Assembly: GCA_905221605.1 (NCBI GenBank)
Contig: CAJNDS010002783.1
Coordinates: forward strand, 1 to 64,000
DNA length: 64,000 nt
From: Symbiodinium natans
Taxonomy: Eukaryota > Sar > Dinophyceae > Suessiales > Symbiodiniaceae
Direction: 5' to 3'
The position numbers and the translations under genes were made by a program. Shown here piece by piece: positions 1 through 11,300 of this stretch; position 1 is the first letter of the stretch, and each line of letters starts with the position of its first letter. The notes under the pieces were generated by a model. It was given only the letters and a program-made list of their open reading frames with translations, was not told the DNA's origin and made no database searches.

Positions 1-57
1 TCTGTCGTGGTCCATACAACTCGTGCCTGAACCTGTACAGCGGCCAAAAGCAGTGCG
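1..57 (+). CDS. Cys-rich exon fragment at window edge
   Basis: The first bases read as an open, cysteine-containing peptide (CRGPYNSCLNLYSGQKQC) that stops at a good donor, GTGAGTCAG, beginning at base 58. The upstream part lies outside the window. Spaced cysteines suggest a small disulphide-bonded or zinc-binding segment, but no family is recognised. This is an exon-like call only. Confidence 0.3.
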
Positions 58-313
58 GTGAGTCAGCACATGTCAGCATGCACAGGCCTCAGAGGCGCTT
101 TCATCTTCCTAATTTTGGTGACGTCGCGAAAATAGGTCTACTTCTGAAGTCCAGCTGCTATGTCTCAGTCTTCCAACTTGCGAGGCTGCCCTCTCTGCAG
201 TGGTGCCACAAGTTAAATCCTAAGTCCTTTGCCGGTCCAGCAAGCTGTCAAGCAAAGCAGAAGGAACTTACGAACCGCAAATCTGAGATTTTTTTGGGGT
301 TTAGGGTCTAGAG
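58..313. other. Unassigned, probable intron
   Basis: Follows a plausible GT donor. A few short open frames exist but no recognisable coding signal. Confidence 0.3.
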
Positions 314-432
314 ATGAAGGAAAAGAGTGGCGAAGTGCCCAGCGACATCGAAGAACAGCACTCAAGAACACCGGTCCTTCGTCGTCTTCGTGTGCCAGTC
401 AAGTGTATCCGCCATTGCTGCCCTGGACCACA
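314..432 (+). CDS. Exon-like ORF, unknown
   Basis: An ATG-initiated frame (MKEKSGEVPSDIEEQHSR at its start) runs about 40 codons and meets GTAACCC, where a CCCTAAA array begins. If this is an exon, the telomere-like array is the 5' end of the next intron. No family is recognised. Confidence 0.25.
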
Positions 433-1830
433 GTAACCCTAAACCCTAAACCCTAAACCCGTAACCCGTAACCCTAAACCCTAAACCCTAAACTCTAAAC
501 CCTAAACCCTTAACGGTGTGTACCAAGGTCGCTGCTCCTTGGGGGGCTGCTTGTAGGGGCTGCCCTCCAGCGCAGAAGCCGAGTCGCGAGGCTTCAGGGG
601 TGTTGCGGGGCTTTTTGGCCAAAGGGAATGGCGCTCGGTTTGAGCATAAAATGAGTGAGTATTAGTATATAGTTGGGTTATTCGTCTTTGGTGCTTAGCT
701 CTTAACTCTTAACGCTTAACTTAATTCTTAAGTCAGAAAGAAAATACCGAGAAGCAGTAGCTCTCCACTGTTAGCAACAACACGTGTTCTTAGATTTTGG
801 ATGGTTTTTGCCTTTGTCCCCAAACACTGGTTAGGGCCAGGGGCTTATGTGTTTAAATCGAGAAAGTGCCCAAAACACGAAGGCACCCTTAACACACCGA
901 CAAACCCGGAAAAATGGAGCCTGGAGTGCCAGTGTTTCAGTCAGTTGTTTGTTTGTTTGTGGCTTTCCGATTGTTTTTTTCGTGACCACGCCCCTGGCCC
1001 ACCATAGTCTCGGGCAGCTCCTCGAACAAAGCCTACGGAGACCATCGACTCCCTCGGCCCACATCCGAGAAATTCGAAGGACACCGAAGAATGACTGAAA
1101 ACCGGAGTTTAGGGTTTAGGGTTTAGGGTTCAGGGTTTAGGGTTTAGGGCTTTTTCCTTCGGGTTTTGCTGACCACGTCTCTGGGCCGCTCCAGTGTGCG
1201 GCAGCCGAATAGACAGAAAATCTAGTGCTCGGGTGGCTTTTGGGAGGGGGCGGGGTTAGCATGCACACACACATATACATATGTAAACCCTAAACCCTAA
1301 ACCCTAAACCCTAAACCCTAAACCCTAAACCCTAAACCCTAAACCCTAAACCCTAAACCCTAAACCCTAAACCCTAAACCCTAAACTCTAAACCCTAAAC
1401 CCTAAACCCTAAACCCTAAACCCTAAACCCTAAATCCTAAACCCAAACGAAAGAGGATGAGATTATGCGATGCTCTATCTTTTTTCATGTATCGTGGCAC
1501 GAAGTTGTCAGGCGCGTGACGATTAAGGACATCAAGGAGCTGACGCACCTGGGCTGCGTATGGAGCTGCCCAAAACAGGGGTTTAGGGTTTAGGGTTTGG
1601 GGTTTAGGGTTTAGGGTTTAGGGTTTAGGGAGCTCTGGGTTCAGGATCCGAAGTCTGGGGGGTATTCCGACAACAAGGAGTAACAGCGCTACGGGATCAT
1701 CTGGGGGGTACATGATGAAGGAGACTCCCTTAAACCCTAAACCCTAAACCCTAAACCCTAAACCCTAAACCCTAAACCCTAAACCCTAAACCCTAAACCC
1801 TAAACCCTAAACCCTAAACCCTACAGAAAG
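430..1830. repeat. Cluster of telomere-like arrays
   Basis: CCCTAAA arrays lie at about 430-510, 1285-1445 and 1731-1825. TTTAGGG-orientation arrays lie at about 1108-1150 and 1577-1630. Units are mostly perfect heptamers with occasional variants (CTCTAAA, CCGTAAC). Both orientations occur within 1.4 kb, so this is not a chromosome end. Between arrays are exon-sized stretches: 1470-1576 (open frame including VVRRVTIKDIKELTHLGC) and 1630-1730 (open frame including ELWVQDPKSGGYSDNKE). Neither is recognised. Nothing is recognised in 511-1107. Confidence 0.95.
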
Positions 1831-2920
1831 GACTGTTGTGAGGCGGAGTTGTTGGGTAGTTTTCAATCATTTAATAAGGTTTAGGGGTTAGTAAACGCTT
1901 ACAACTTTAAACTTATGGCCTCACAACAGTCCATTCATAAGTGGGAATCTTGACCATGATGTTTGGCATACATGATTTGGGGGGTGGGGGGGGGGAGGGG
2001 GTCCTTGGAAGTTGGCCCATCTTGGCAGGAGTCCCCCCCCCCCTCAAGCGTAACAGCCGTAGCTGTGCCACAGTTGGTTTGCTTTCACGTATTTCCAGAC
2101 ATGTTATTCGGAAGTTCCCTGTTTCGAAACACAGCCTTTGTTTCGAAACACAGCCCTTGTTTTGAAACATGGATCTCCCCGTCACAGCCACAATTGGTTA
2201 AAAAAATGAACTTCGTCATATCTACCGCAACCTCACACAATGCTTCGTTTCCATGCCTTAAACCCCAAACCCTAAACCTTACAAGTTACCGGGTTCCTCA
2301 ACTCAAAGACCCCAAAGCCTAAACGGGCCTAAGCCCTGAAACCCTATGAACCCTAAACCCTACTAAACGCCGGACCCTGAACTCTTGCAGCCACCTAAGC
2401 CCGGTTGCTCTTAAATGTGCAGCCCTCCAACGCTATGTTTGCCGATGTGGCGCATGTGGCACTGATGATTGTGCAAGAGAGCATGGCATTCTGGACAAAG
2501 AAAAGGCATGCGTAATCCCTGCTGTGCCCCCCTCCCGAGTCCGGCTTGCCTGTCTCGTGTGGGGAAGGTGATGGTGCTCCACACCCTCGATCTGTCGCGA
2601 CTACGTCTCGCGTCCGCTGAGGTGTGTTTGGGGCAGGGGACCATCCCCTCTGCGCACCGATAATTAAACATGTCCTGCTGCTCCCTTTGCCCCACTACCC
2701 ACTATCTGTCCGTGTGGGGCCGACATGTGTCCCTCTCTGACGATTTGTGGGTGCTGGGTCAGGATCTGCAGAGGAGGCTCCCCTGCCTCCACCCACTGCC
2801 CGGTCCGCGCCTGCTGACTGGCAACACCACCACCACCACCACCCTAAAGCCTGAACCCTGAACCCTAAACTCTTAGGCCCCTAGGCTGTCGCCGCGGCGG
2901 TCAGGATTTAGGTTTAGGGT
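1831..2920. other. Unassigned, sparse degenerate telomere-like units
   Basis: Contains a G-run near 1979-2000, a TTTCGAAACA direct repeat near 2121-2165 and scattered degenerate CCCTAAA units (2260-2375, 2845-2935). An open stretch near 2434-2510 (MFADVAHVALMIVQESMAFW) could be an exon. No gene could be assigned. Confidence 0.3.
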
Positions 2921-3119
2921 TTAGGGTCTAGGGTTTAGCTGAAATTCTTCGGGGCCGGTTGCTGTGTCAGTTTGTCGGTTTCGAGGAAGGTTTCCTTGGG
3001 GGAGGGGAGGACAGATTCGACGCAGTTTTGTTTCAAGATGCGGCGCTGGCTTGGAACGATGCCCATGTAAATACGTATGCACATGATACCATATGTAGAT
3101 ACACATCCTTTGGGGAGGG

Positions 3120-3190
3120 ACACCATATATATATATATATATGTTGATTTGTTTTAATAGTACGTGTATATATATATATATATAGAGCAA
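3120..3190. repeat. AT dinucleotide tracts
   Basis: Two runs of (TA)n separated by about 30 bases. Confidence 0.9.
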
Positions 3191-3255
3191 CTAATAAGAG
3201 TCGCTATTACAATACCATAGCATGATGCAGTTTTCGAGTAGTATTATCCAGGGTC

Positions 3256-4172
3256 ATGTGGATACTAACTACTAGAGTAGTACATATAGTCGCCATGTTA
3301 CCGTTTCCGGTGGGCCGCCTTGCAGATGAAGATGTGAGGCGTCCTCATATGCAACCTATAGGGGCTGTTACCAAGAAGGAGCCGAAGACAGATCTTCGTA
3401 TGCAACCTATAGGGGCTGTTACCAAGAAGGAGCCGAAGACAGAAACAGCGTTGAGAACAGTGTCTGCCGGTGTCAAGCGCAAGCAGTCCGATGTCATCCC
3501 TATAGGGGCTGTTCCCTCTGCCGGTATCCAGTGCAAGCGGTCCGATGTCATCCCTATAGGGGCTGTCCCCTCTGCCGGTGTCCAGTGCAAGCGACCAATG
3601 TCATCCCTATAGGGGCTGTCCCCTCTGCCGGTGTCGAGTGCAAGCGGTCCGATGTCATCCCTATAGGGGCTGTCCGGAAGTATCAGCCATCTCATACCAC
3701 GCCGATAGGTGCAGCCACCAACCGACAGCATGTGGATATGAAGTCTGCAGATGCCGAAGAGATCCCTCATGGACGGCTTCGAGTAACAGAACCGCCGTAT
3801 CCCCCCCCATGGTTAGCGACTGCTGGGCCTCCTCCGGAAGTACTCCGACCAGCAGGGCCTTCGTTTCCTCCCTCTTGGTGCGTGCTCCATCAGCGAGAAG
3901 TTCGCATACACGTATGGGGCGGACAAGCAGATGATAGGGATCTAGATTACGTGGTTGACTGCAGATGCTTTTCCGACCCGGGACACGACCCGTCCTTGCG
4001 CTCACACTCAGGACATCACGATGAAACACTTGCTTCGGTAAGTGGGCACAAGCTTTTCACGAAAGAAGTAGATAAACTGCTTCGCTTTCTTGTACTGTTT
4101 CAAGGCCCCGTAGTACAATGGGATTCTTCTGTCGTGCTGGTAAACACCGGTCTGTGGCCATGTCGTGGCTGA
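3256..4172 (+). CDS. Repetitive ORF with PIGAV motif, broken by one frameshift
   Basis: From 3345 a tandem repeat centred on CCTATAGGGGCTGT encodes repeated PIGAV. Two early copies carry VTKKEPKT; later copies of about 54 bases (18 codons) carry SDVIPIGAVPSAG. The reading frame changes near 3590-3600, where one copy lacks one base relative to its neighbours; the downstream frame then runs to a stop at 4172 through a Pro-rich segment. This is either a true one-base loss, a sequencing error or a non-coding repeat. There are no telomere-like arrays inside. Product not recognised. Confidence 0.35.
3345..3705. repeat. Tandem repeat with CCTATAGGGGCTG core
   Basis: At least six spaced copies of the core; the central copies have a period of about 54 bases. 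The unit length being a multiple of three keeps frames open on both strands, so the antisense ORF here is a shadow. Confidence 0.85.
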
Positions 4173-4544
4173 CACGGGTACTTGTTCAATCGCTAGGAGC
4201 GGTGAGTTGCAGAATGCATTACTCCCGTCAATCCAGCCATCTGTGTTGGTCCTGTGCTAGATGTAGGGAAGACACTGCTCGCAGCTCGTGAACGTATACA
4301 GGATCTGTAGACAAGAGTATGATGCGCGCAGACATGTGTGGACAGCAGCAACGCTGATATGGGGTTGTCGATGCCAGAACCTTATGGGGTTCAGGATTGT
4401 CGGAGTTGATGTCGTGAACTTTTTACTTTAGAGGTGGGTTTTAGGGGGGGGGGGTAGCTATTTGCTTTGCACTCGCAACAACATGAACTTAGTCCAAAAC
4501 ACTGCATCACATTCAAAAAAACTCCGCCTCACAACAGTCCCCTC
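4173..4544. other. No gene seen
   Basis: Unassigned sequence with a G-run near 4447-4454. No exon-like stretch recognised. Confidence 0.4.
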
Positions 4545-4654
4545 TCAAACCCTAAACCCTAAACCTCAAACCCTAAACCCTAAACCCTAAACCCTATTTG
4601 GATCAAGAGCAAGCCGAGTAGGGCTCAACGCCAAAGCCCTTTTTGGGTAAACGC

Positions 4655-4753
4655 CCAAAACAAGAGCCGCCACCGAGGATCAAGGACGTGCCCGAGAATT
4701 GGGGGCCAGAGCCTGAGCCACCTCAGGGGTTCCTGAGTCCTTTAGTTCGTTCT
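4655..4753 (+). CDS. Exon-like Pro-rich stretch
   Basis: An open frame between two telomere-like arrays (PPRIKDVPENWGPEPEPPQG within it). Codon composition looks protein-like. Function unknown. Confidence 0.3.
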
Positions 4754-5368
4754 TTAGGGTTTAGGGTTTAGGGTTTAGGGTTTAGGGTTTAGGGTTTAGG
4801 GTTTAGGGTTTGGTGGGTGAAGGGCTTGGGGTGTAGGGTTGGGTGTAGCAATGTCGGCCACCACCAAGCAACACTAGGACACCAGGGGAGGCTAGACAAG
4901 CTCAAGCGAGCGACGCGCTGAACCGAGGTCGATCGGCGCCAGAAAGGCTCGCAGATTCATGCAGATTCAGGCGCTTGGTGGGTGACACGTCACGAATGTC
5001 TGGAAACCCGAGTGCCGCATTTTCATGAGATGAAGTACTGGCACGGATCTTTATCCGCCGGAGTAGCCATCTTCTCAGATGCAGTTGTTTGTATATGTAT
5101 CACGACGACTGGGAACAACGCTACACATGGATCAGATTTCTTTCGGGGTGTGCAGAAGGGTGCAATTCCGAAACTCCTGAGCGAGACAGACTGAATCTCA
5201 CATAAACCGTAAACCCTAAACCCTAAACCCTAAACCCTAAACCCTAAGCCCTAAACCCTAAACCCTAAACCCAAAACCCTAAATCCTAAACCCTAAACCC
5301 TAAACCCTAAACCCTAAACCCTAAACCCTAAACCCTAAACCCTAAACCCTAAACGTCTGACTGCGCAG

Positions 5369-5428
5369 GCCATCATGCGCCAACTGGACAGAACGTTTTT
5401 TGCGGCAATCTCAGCCGTCAACTTCTGC
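5369..5428 (+). CDS. Exon-like stretch, unknown
   Basis: Begins after GCAG with a G, the usual acceptor context here, just downstream of a CCCTAAA array. Encodes AIMRQLDRTFFAAISAVNFC before a stop. No family recognised. Confidence 0.3.
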
Positions 5429-5477
5429 TGATTGGCCTGCAGCATGAGCTGTCTCAGGGCATACATAGATCGTCAGC

Positions 5478-5576
5478 ATGTGGTGGCGAGCCGAGTTCAT
5501 GGCCTTCAACAAAGAAGAGATGGCTGCTAGCGAAATGGAGGAGTCCGAAACATCCGACAAGCCTGTGTTGGGCACC
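5478..5576 (+). CDS. Exon-like stretch, unknown
   Basis: ATG-containing acidic open frame, including MWWRAEFMAFNKEEMAASEM, ending where degenerate CCCTAAA units begin. May belong with the exon-like stretches at 5369 and 6065. Confidence 0.35.
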
Positions 5577-6064
5577 CTAAGCCCGAAACCCTAACCCTCA
5601 ACCCCAAACCCTAAACCCTAAACCCTAAACCATAAACCCTAAACCCTAAACCCTAAACCCTACACCGGGCAGGCCTTTGTCATGATGTGGCTCACATGAC
5701 GGGCTGCCTCAGCTGTTTGGCGAAGCAGTCACGAACAGCTAGCATCATCCATGCAAGGTTCCACCCTCAACCCTCAACCCTAAACCCTAAACCCTACACC
5801 CTAAACTCTAAGACGCACATGAACAGGGCCGAGTGGCCCGCTGCCAGTTTTGCCAAGATTGTATGAGTGCAGTCCTACCTTCACGCCGCAGGAGGCGAGG
5901 GGTTTTTTTCCGTCCACAGTCAACGTGCGGCACCTCAAGAACACCTGGGTTAGGCAGGGGGCGCTTTGTTGAATGGTGAAGCCTCTTGTTCCAAACCCTA
6001 AACCCTAAACCCTAAACCCTAAACCCTAAACCCTAAACCCTAAACCCTAAACCCTAAACCGCAG

Positions 6065-6172
6065 GGACCAGTCAAGACAGAATGCCCCGTCAGGAAAGCC
6101 ATGGAAGGGACCGACTGGGAGCCGATGAGGGACAGGATCAAGGGCAAGAATATGTTCCTCAGTTGGCAAGAG
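6065..6172 (+). CDS. Exon-like stretch between two arrays
   Basis: Bounded on the left by a CCCTAAA array ending in GCAG and on the right by a TTTAGGG array. The phase-0 frame encodes about 36 residues, including KAMEGTDWEPMRDRIKGKNM, with no stop. Unrecognised, but its neatness between the arrays makes a real exon likely. Confidence 0.45.
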
Positions 6173-6352
6173 GGTTTAGGGTTTAGGGTTTAGGGTTTAG
6201 GGTTTAGGGTTTAGGGTTTAGGGTTTAGGGGAGTCCATCTGCGATCAGACGAGTTGATTCGCTGCCGGTGGTGCCCGGTACATTCTGACATCAGACATGC
6301 TGCTCGCGTGTTTCACATGTTCATGACAAGAGCTGGCCGCGCCACGCCATAG

Positions 6353-6438
6353 GTTTGTCTTCGTGGAGAACGACAAGGACCTCAAGCCATCAATCCAGGC
6401 GGGCAGGTTTCTTCTATGTGCCAAGCTTCTAGGCTCAG
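6353..6438 (+). CDS. Exon-like stretch with good splice sites
   Basis: Flanked by an acceptor-like CCATAG before G and a donor-like GTAGCACG at 6439. The open frame includes FVFVENDKDLKPSIQAG and RFLLCAKLL. Probably the same unknown gene as 6065-6172. Confidence 0.4.
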
Positions 6439-6564
6439 GTAGCACGACGACTTAGTCCAGGTGCCGGTGCGAGAATGTTTTCCCGGCAACAGTTCAGGCT
6501 CAAGTCCTGAAAGTTTTTTGGCCAAGCAGGGTCGGTAAATGGCACCTTCTGATCTTAGACCACT

Positions 6565-6711
6565 GATCTTGTCGTGCCCACGGAGAACCCGAAGGTGCTT
6601 TGCATGATGTCTCACCTGTTGCAGGCGTACATGAAAATCGAGAAGCAGTTCGATCGGACAGCCCTTCGTCCTTGCGTGGATCCAGATTCTCCCTGCTTCC
6701 TTCACCCCTAA
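6565..6711 (+). CDS. Exon-like stretch, possible 3' exon
   Basis: An open frame of about 48 codons, including VLCMMSHLLQAYMKIEKQF, ends at an in-frame TAA at 6709-6711. It may be the last coding exon of the unknown gene represented at 6065 and 6353. Overlapping minus-strand ORFs look like shadows. Confidence 0.35.
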   Translation, partial: DLVVPTENPKVLCMMSHLLQAYMKIEKQFDRTALRPCVDPDSPCFLHP

Positions 6712-7226
6712 GACCAGCGAACCTCATCGGAGGCAAAGGCTGTGCAACCGAAGCCCCGCAACCGAAGTCTTTCTAAAGAGCCTGGGAGAGGGTACAAATG
6801 CGAGGCAATTGGGGTTTAGGGGGTTGAAGGATGTTTAAGGGGGTTCGGATGGTTAAGGGGTTACTGTAAAGGATGTTGAAGGGGTTTAAGGATGTTTAAG
6901 GATGTTTTAAAGGGGTTTTTTAGGAATGTGGACACCTCTTAATTGTGAGCGTGCTAAGGCTAAGCTCGATGCCCTCAGGGAGGACATGTCGGGTGTGCCG
7001 TCCTCAGGAAACCCCGATGTGTCCGCGCACTAAACCGGTTTAGGGGTTCAAGGGTGCAGGATGCTTGCTCGTAGTTGCAGCACGTCTTGGCTTCCAAGAA
7101 GCCTGTAAGAAGCTGGCTTCTCGAGTTGTTTTGTTTCGAAGACGTGCGTGACATCACAGCTTTTCCTGCGCTGCGTGCCGTCGGCTTCTTGCTGGAATGC
7201 TAGCAAGGCTTGGTTGATTGCATCCC
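6712..7226. other. Unassigned; GGATGTTTAAGGG-like repeats
   Basis: 6805-6920 carries irregular repeats of GGATGTTTAAGGGG, resembling diverged TTTAGGG units. The rest is unassigned. Confidence 0.4.
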
Positions 7227-7725
7227 TAAACCCTAAACCCTAAACCCTAAATCCCAAACCCTAAACCCTAAACCCTAAACCCGAGAGCTTGCCTGCCAGA
7301 GCCTGACGTACGACCTCCAGCCAATGATCGGTGGAATGATGAGTGACGAGTGGCCGTTCTGGCACAGTTGCAACAAATTCTAACGCCTGGCGCCTCTTGC
7401 ATTGCCTGCTGCATGTCCACAACCAGGTGAATATGGGAACAACGTATATGGGGGCTTCCGAACATACCGGGTACCCTTGTTGCGGCTCTTTGAAAATCAA
7501 AGGATTCTGGTGTTTTGGTGTTTTTTGTTGGGACACCCCTATTTTCGGAAACCCCCTTATGTTTCACCCGCATGTCGTAGTTGTGACACTGCATAGCTTT
7601 GCCAGGACCGTCATGGAGCCGGCAGATGTTGTGAAGCTGAAGGATGCCATGATTCGCATGTCTACCCCCCCAAAAAGGGGGTTAGGGGTGAGGGTTTAGG
7701 GTTTAGGGTTTAGGGTTTAGGGTTA
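7227..7725. repeat. Telomere-like arrays flanking an inverted-repeat element
   Basis: CCCTAAA at about 7226-7283 and TTTAGGG at 7683-7725, enclosing the element at 7447-7561. Confidence 0.9.
7447..7561. mobile_element. TIR element, family 2 (GGGGGTTTCCGAAAAT type)
   Basis: Starts ATGGGGGCTTCCGAA and ends TTCGGAAACCCCCTTAT, i.e. inverted termini. It resembles the elements at 19036, 47713, 51459 and 53391. No transposase inside; short non-autonomous element, possibly intron-forming. Confidence 0.65.
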
Positions 7726-7860
7726 GCCCTCAAAAAACCCGAAGAGTCTTGGAGTATAATCCCCCTTTCAGGACCCCGAAAAATGGGCGCCCTAATTGTT
7801 GGAAAACCCCCCCATGTAAGACATTCCCCCGCCGGCCCAAGCGACTGATGTGCGGCGCAG

Positions 7861-7959
7861 GACTTCCCCACCAAGACGGAGCTTATCGGGCAGATTGCGG
7901 GCTCCCTCAAGCAAGTCACCACGAAGCTGGCGGTTGGCGTTCGACAGGCGTTGTCCTGA
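7861..7959 (+). CDS. Exon-like stretch, LKQ..TKLAVG motif
   Basis: Follows GGCGCAG and starts with G. Encodes a helical-looking peptide containing IAGSLKQVTTKLAVGVRQA, then reaches a stop. A GC donor may precede the stop (GCGTTGTCC after CAG). The motif TKLAVG(V/L)(R/K)Q recurs at 18911, suggesting paralogous or duplicated exons. Family unknown. Confidence 0.4.
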   Translation, partial: DFPTKTELIGQIAGSLKQVTTKLAVGVRQALS

Positions 7960-8039
7960 GGAGTTGCAAAGGGCCGGAGCTGAAACGAAGCCAGAGCCCA
8001 TGATGGCCGCCTATGATATCTCACGAGAGTGTATGATAA

Positions 8040-8350
8040 CGATAAAAGCATATAAATCTCTATATATATATACACATATATACATATAGGTATAACAAAT
8101 ACTATATCATCGCCACAATACAGGTATACAGATATATATATATATATATGTGGCCGAGACCTTTAGGGTCTATTTCACGGCTGGTTCTTCTTTCAGTAGT
8201 AGTGCAATAATAATAATTTTAATATTATTATGAGTATAATAATACTGACCGTAATTGTAATAGGAATAATAATAGTACTAGTAATAGTAATAGGAATAGG
8301 AATAGTAATAATACTAGTAATAGTATTAGTAGTAGTAACAGTAATAGTGA
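8040..8350. repeat. A/T-rich microsatellites
   Basis: TA/CATATA tracts at about 8060-8150, then TAATAATAG/TAGGAATAG trinucleotide-like repeats at 8206-8350. Confidence 0.9.
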
Positions 8351-8399
8351 AGGTTTGGTCTGTGTGTGCACCGGCGCCAGCAAGTGCAGCCATGTAGCT

Positions 8400-11300
8400 C
8401 TAGCACACTTTGAAGTAAGAGATAGACAAGTTGTTTCATAGCCTGAAGAGGGGCGAAGGGCTCTCTCATTTCCGATTACGAGGTAGAGGTGAGCTATCTC
8501 ATTTCTTAGAAACATAGAGGAGATCTCATTTCCACGACAGAGACATCTTTCACTCAGGAGAGAACGCAAGCTGTTTCATTTCCAAGAAAATAGAGGAGCT
8601 CTATCATGTCGCAGTAGAAGTGAGAAGCTCTGCACTAAAAGATAGAAGGCATCGATTCGTTTCCCTTTTTCTTTTGCTTATCAAAGGGTCTTTTCAGTTC
8701 GAACACAGGATTTCTTTCATGCCCTATAGGAAGGATCGAGGAGCTCTTTCATCTGAGAGATAGAAGAACGCATTCATGAAGTATACACGAGCTCATTTCT
8801 CGTCAAAAGGCAGAGGCGTGCCCAGCTCTACCATTACCTAACTCTTACCTGAAATTTCTCTATCTCGCAATAGGTCATGAGAGACCTCCTTTTTCACGCT
8901 GCAGGAAATGAGAGAGTTCTCTTCTATGTCGATTTTCAGAAATAGCTTCGCAGCTTCTCTATCAATGAAGAGTTTTGAAGGCCACTCTGGGCCATTCTCT
9001 GTCCATCAAATGGGACATGACATAACGCATCACTCGCTATCGTTTACGTGATAGAGTTTCGCTATCTCTGAATAGGTCATCTGAAAGCTCCTCTGTATCT
9101 TTGCAGCAAGTGAAGGAGCTCCTTGCCTCTTCTGCAAGAGCCCTCCGCTTCCTATTTTGCAATGAGCAAGCTCTTTTATCTCCTCTGGTTCCTAATAGGT
9201 CATGAGCGGGCTTCCCTCTCTCCTTCTCTTTTAGGGGATAGAGGAGGTTTTTTCATGTTGCGTTAACAGCTAGAGGACATCATTTATATCCATTCTGTCA
9301 TTTCGTATGAGAAGATACAGGAGCTCATTCATCTCCTAGTCAGAGATTGAAGAACTCGTTCACAAGAGATATAGATATAAGAAATCTCTCATACAATGTA
9401 TAAGAGCTCTCTCATGTCCTACCTAGTTCATTTGCCGTCACCAGCGCTCAGCTCTACCATTTCGTATCTTTTATATGACATAGCTTCTCTATCTCGCAAT
9501 AGGTCATGAGAGACCTCCTCTTTCTTTTGCAGGAAATGAGAGAGGTCTCTATCTACCTTTTGTGAAAGAGCTCCCTTTGTTCAATCACAAGAACTCATTC
9601 ATAGAAGCTGTAAGAGCTCTCGAATGTACTTTCTTGTGAATTTCCCGTCGATAGGTAGAGGAGCTCACAGCTCTACCACATCCTACCCTTTACATGGAAG
9701 AGGCTCCTCTATCTCGTAGCGGGTCAAGAAAGATTGTCTCTATCTCTTTGCAGAACATTAGAGAGTCCTCTACCTACCTCTTGTGAAAGAGCTCCTTCAC
9801 CTCAAAATCAAATGCCACAACTCGTCTATCTTTCACTGGGACATGAGACAGCTCCATTGTGAATTTCTATTCAGAAATAGCTGCTTCTCTATCGATGAAG
9901 AAATCATGCGAGTAGCCGTTTATCGATGCATAAGAAATGACATAGCTCTTCTACCTTTTTGCGACAGATCTCTTCTTTACCCGAAATGAAAGTTTGGAAG
10001 GCCATTCTCTATCCCTTGAATGGGGACACAACTCATCAGTCTCTATCGTTTACGTGAGAGAGTTTCGCTATCTCTGAACAGGTCATCTGAAAGCTCCTTT
10101 GTGTCTGCGCAGCAAGTGAAGGAGCTGCTTGCCTCTTCTGCAATAGCTCCTCCGCTTCCTATTTTGCAATGAGCAACCTCTTCTATCTCCTTTGGTTCCT
10201 ATTTCTCGTTTGCCATCACTAGGCAGAGGAGCTCTCAGCTCTACCATGACCTATCTTTTACATGAAAGAGGCTTCTCTATCTCGTAACGGTTCATGGAGT
10301 CATGACAGATCTTCTCTATCTCTTTGCAAGAAAAGAGAGAGTGCTCTACCTACCTCGTGTGAAAGAGCTCCTCCACCTTGTGATCGAGAGTGACAGAACT
10401 CGTCTATCTTTCAATGGTGCATGAGCCAGGTTTTTTGTTTGTATTTGAGAAAAAGCTTGTCTACCCGTGATATAATAAGAAATGAATAGCTCTTCTACCT
10501 TTCTGTGACAGATCTCTCCTTTATTCGAAATGAAAGTCTGGAAGGCCATTCTCTATCCCTGAAATGGGGCATGACATAACTTTTCAATCTCTATCGTTTA
10601 CGTGATCGAGTTTCGCTATCTCTGAATAGGTCATCTGAAAGCTCCTCTGTATCTTTGCAGCAAGTGAAGGAGCTCCTTGCCTCTTCTGCAAGAGCCCTCC
10701 GCTTCCTCTTTTGCAATGAGCAAGCTCTTTATCTCCTCTGTTTCCTAACAGGTCATGAGACAGCTCATTTCCACACTGTCATTTCGTATGCGAAGACACA
10801 GGAGCTCATTCATTTTCTATTCAGAGATTGAAGAACTCATTCATAAGAAATGTATGAGAGTTCTCTCATGTCCTATCTAACTGATTTCCCGTCACTAGGC
10901 AGAGGAGTCCTCAGCTCTACCATTTCTTATCTTTATATGACATAGCTTCTCTATCTCGCAATAATCAGGTCGTGAGAGACCTCCTCTTTCTTTTACAGGA
11001 AATGAGAGAGGTCTCTATCTACCCTTTGTGAAAGAGCTCCCTTTGTTCACTGGCAAGAACTCATTCATGAAAGCTATAAGAGTTCCCGTCGATAGGTAAA
11101 GGAGCTCACAGCTCTTCTATATCTTACCCTTTACATGAAAGAGGCTCTCTATCTCGTAGCGGGTCATGAAAGATCGTCTCTATCTCTTTGCCGGACATGA
11201 GAGAGTCCTCTACCTACCTCTTGTGAAAGAGCTCCCCCACCTCGTAACGTACAAAGACAGAACTCGTCTATCTTTCAATGGGACATGATCCGTCTCTTTG

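Larger units (their letters stand above)
4545..6231. repeat. Cluster of telomere-like arrays with exon-sized gaps
   Basis: CCCTAAA arrays at about 4545-4595, 5203-5355, 5590-5662, 5765-5815 and 5994-6060; TTTAGGG arrays at 4752-4812 and 6172-6231. The gaps between them are 80-380 bases and several hold open, protein-like frames listed separately. Confidence 0.95.

Noticed and set aside
430-510. Chromosome end (true telomere)
   Set aside because: Arrays occur in both orientations throughout the window and are flanked by unique sequence on both sides; these are internal arrays.
3345-3705. CRISPR array
   Set aside because: Repeats are spaced but spacers are themselves similar and the context is eukaryotic; it is a tandem minisatellite.
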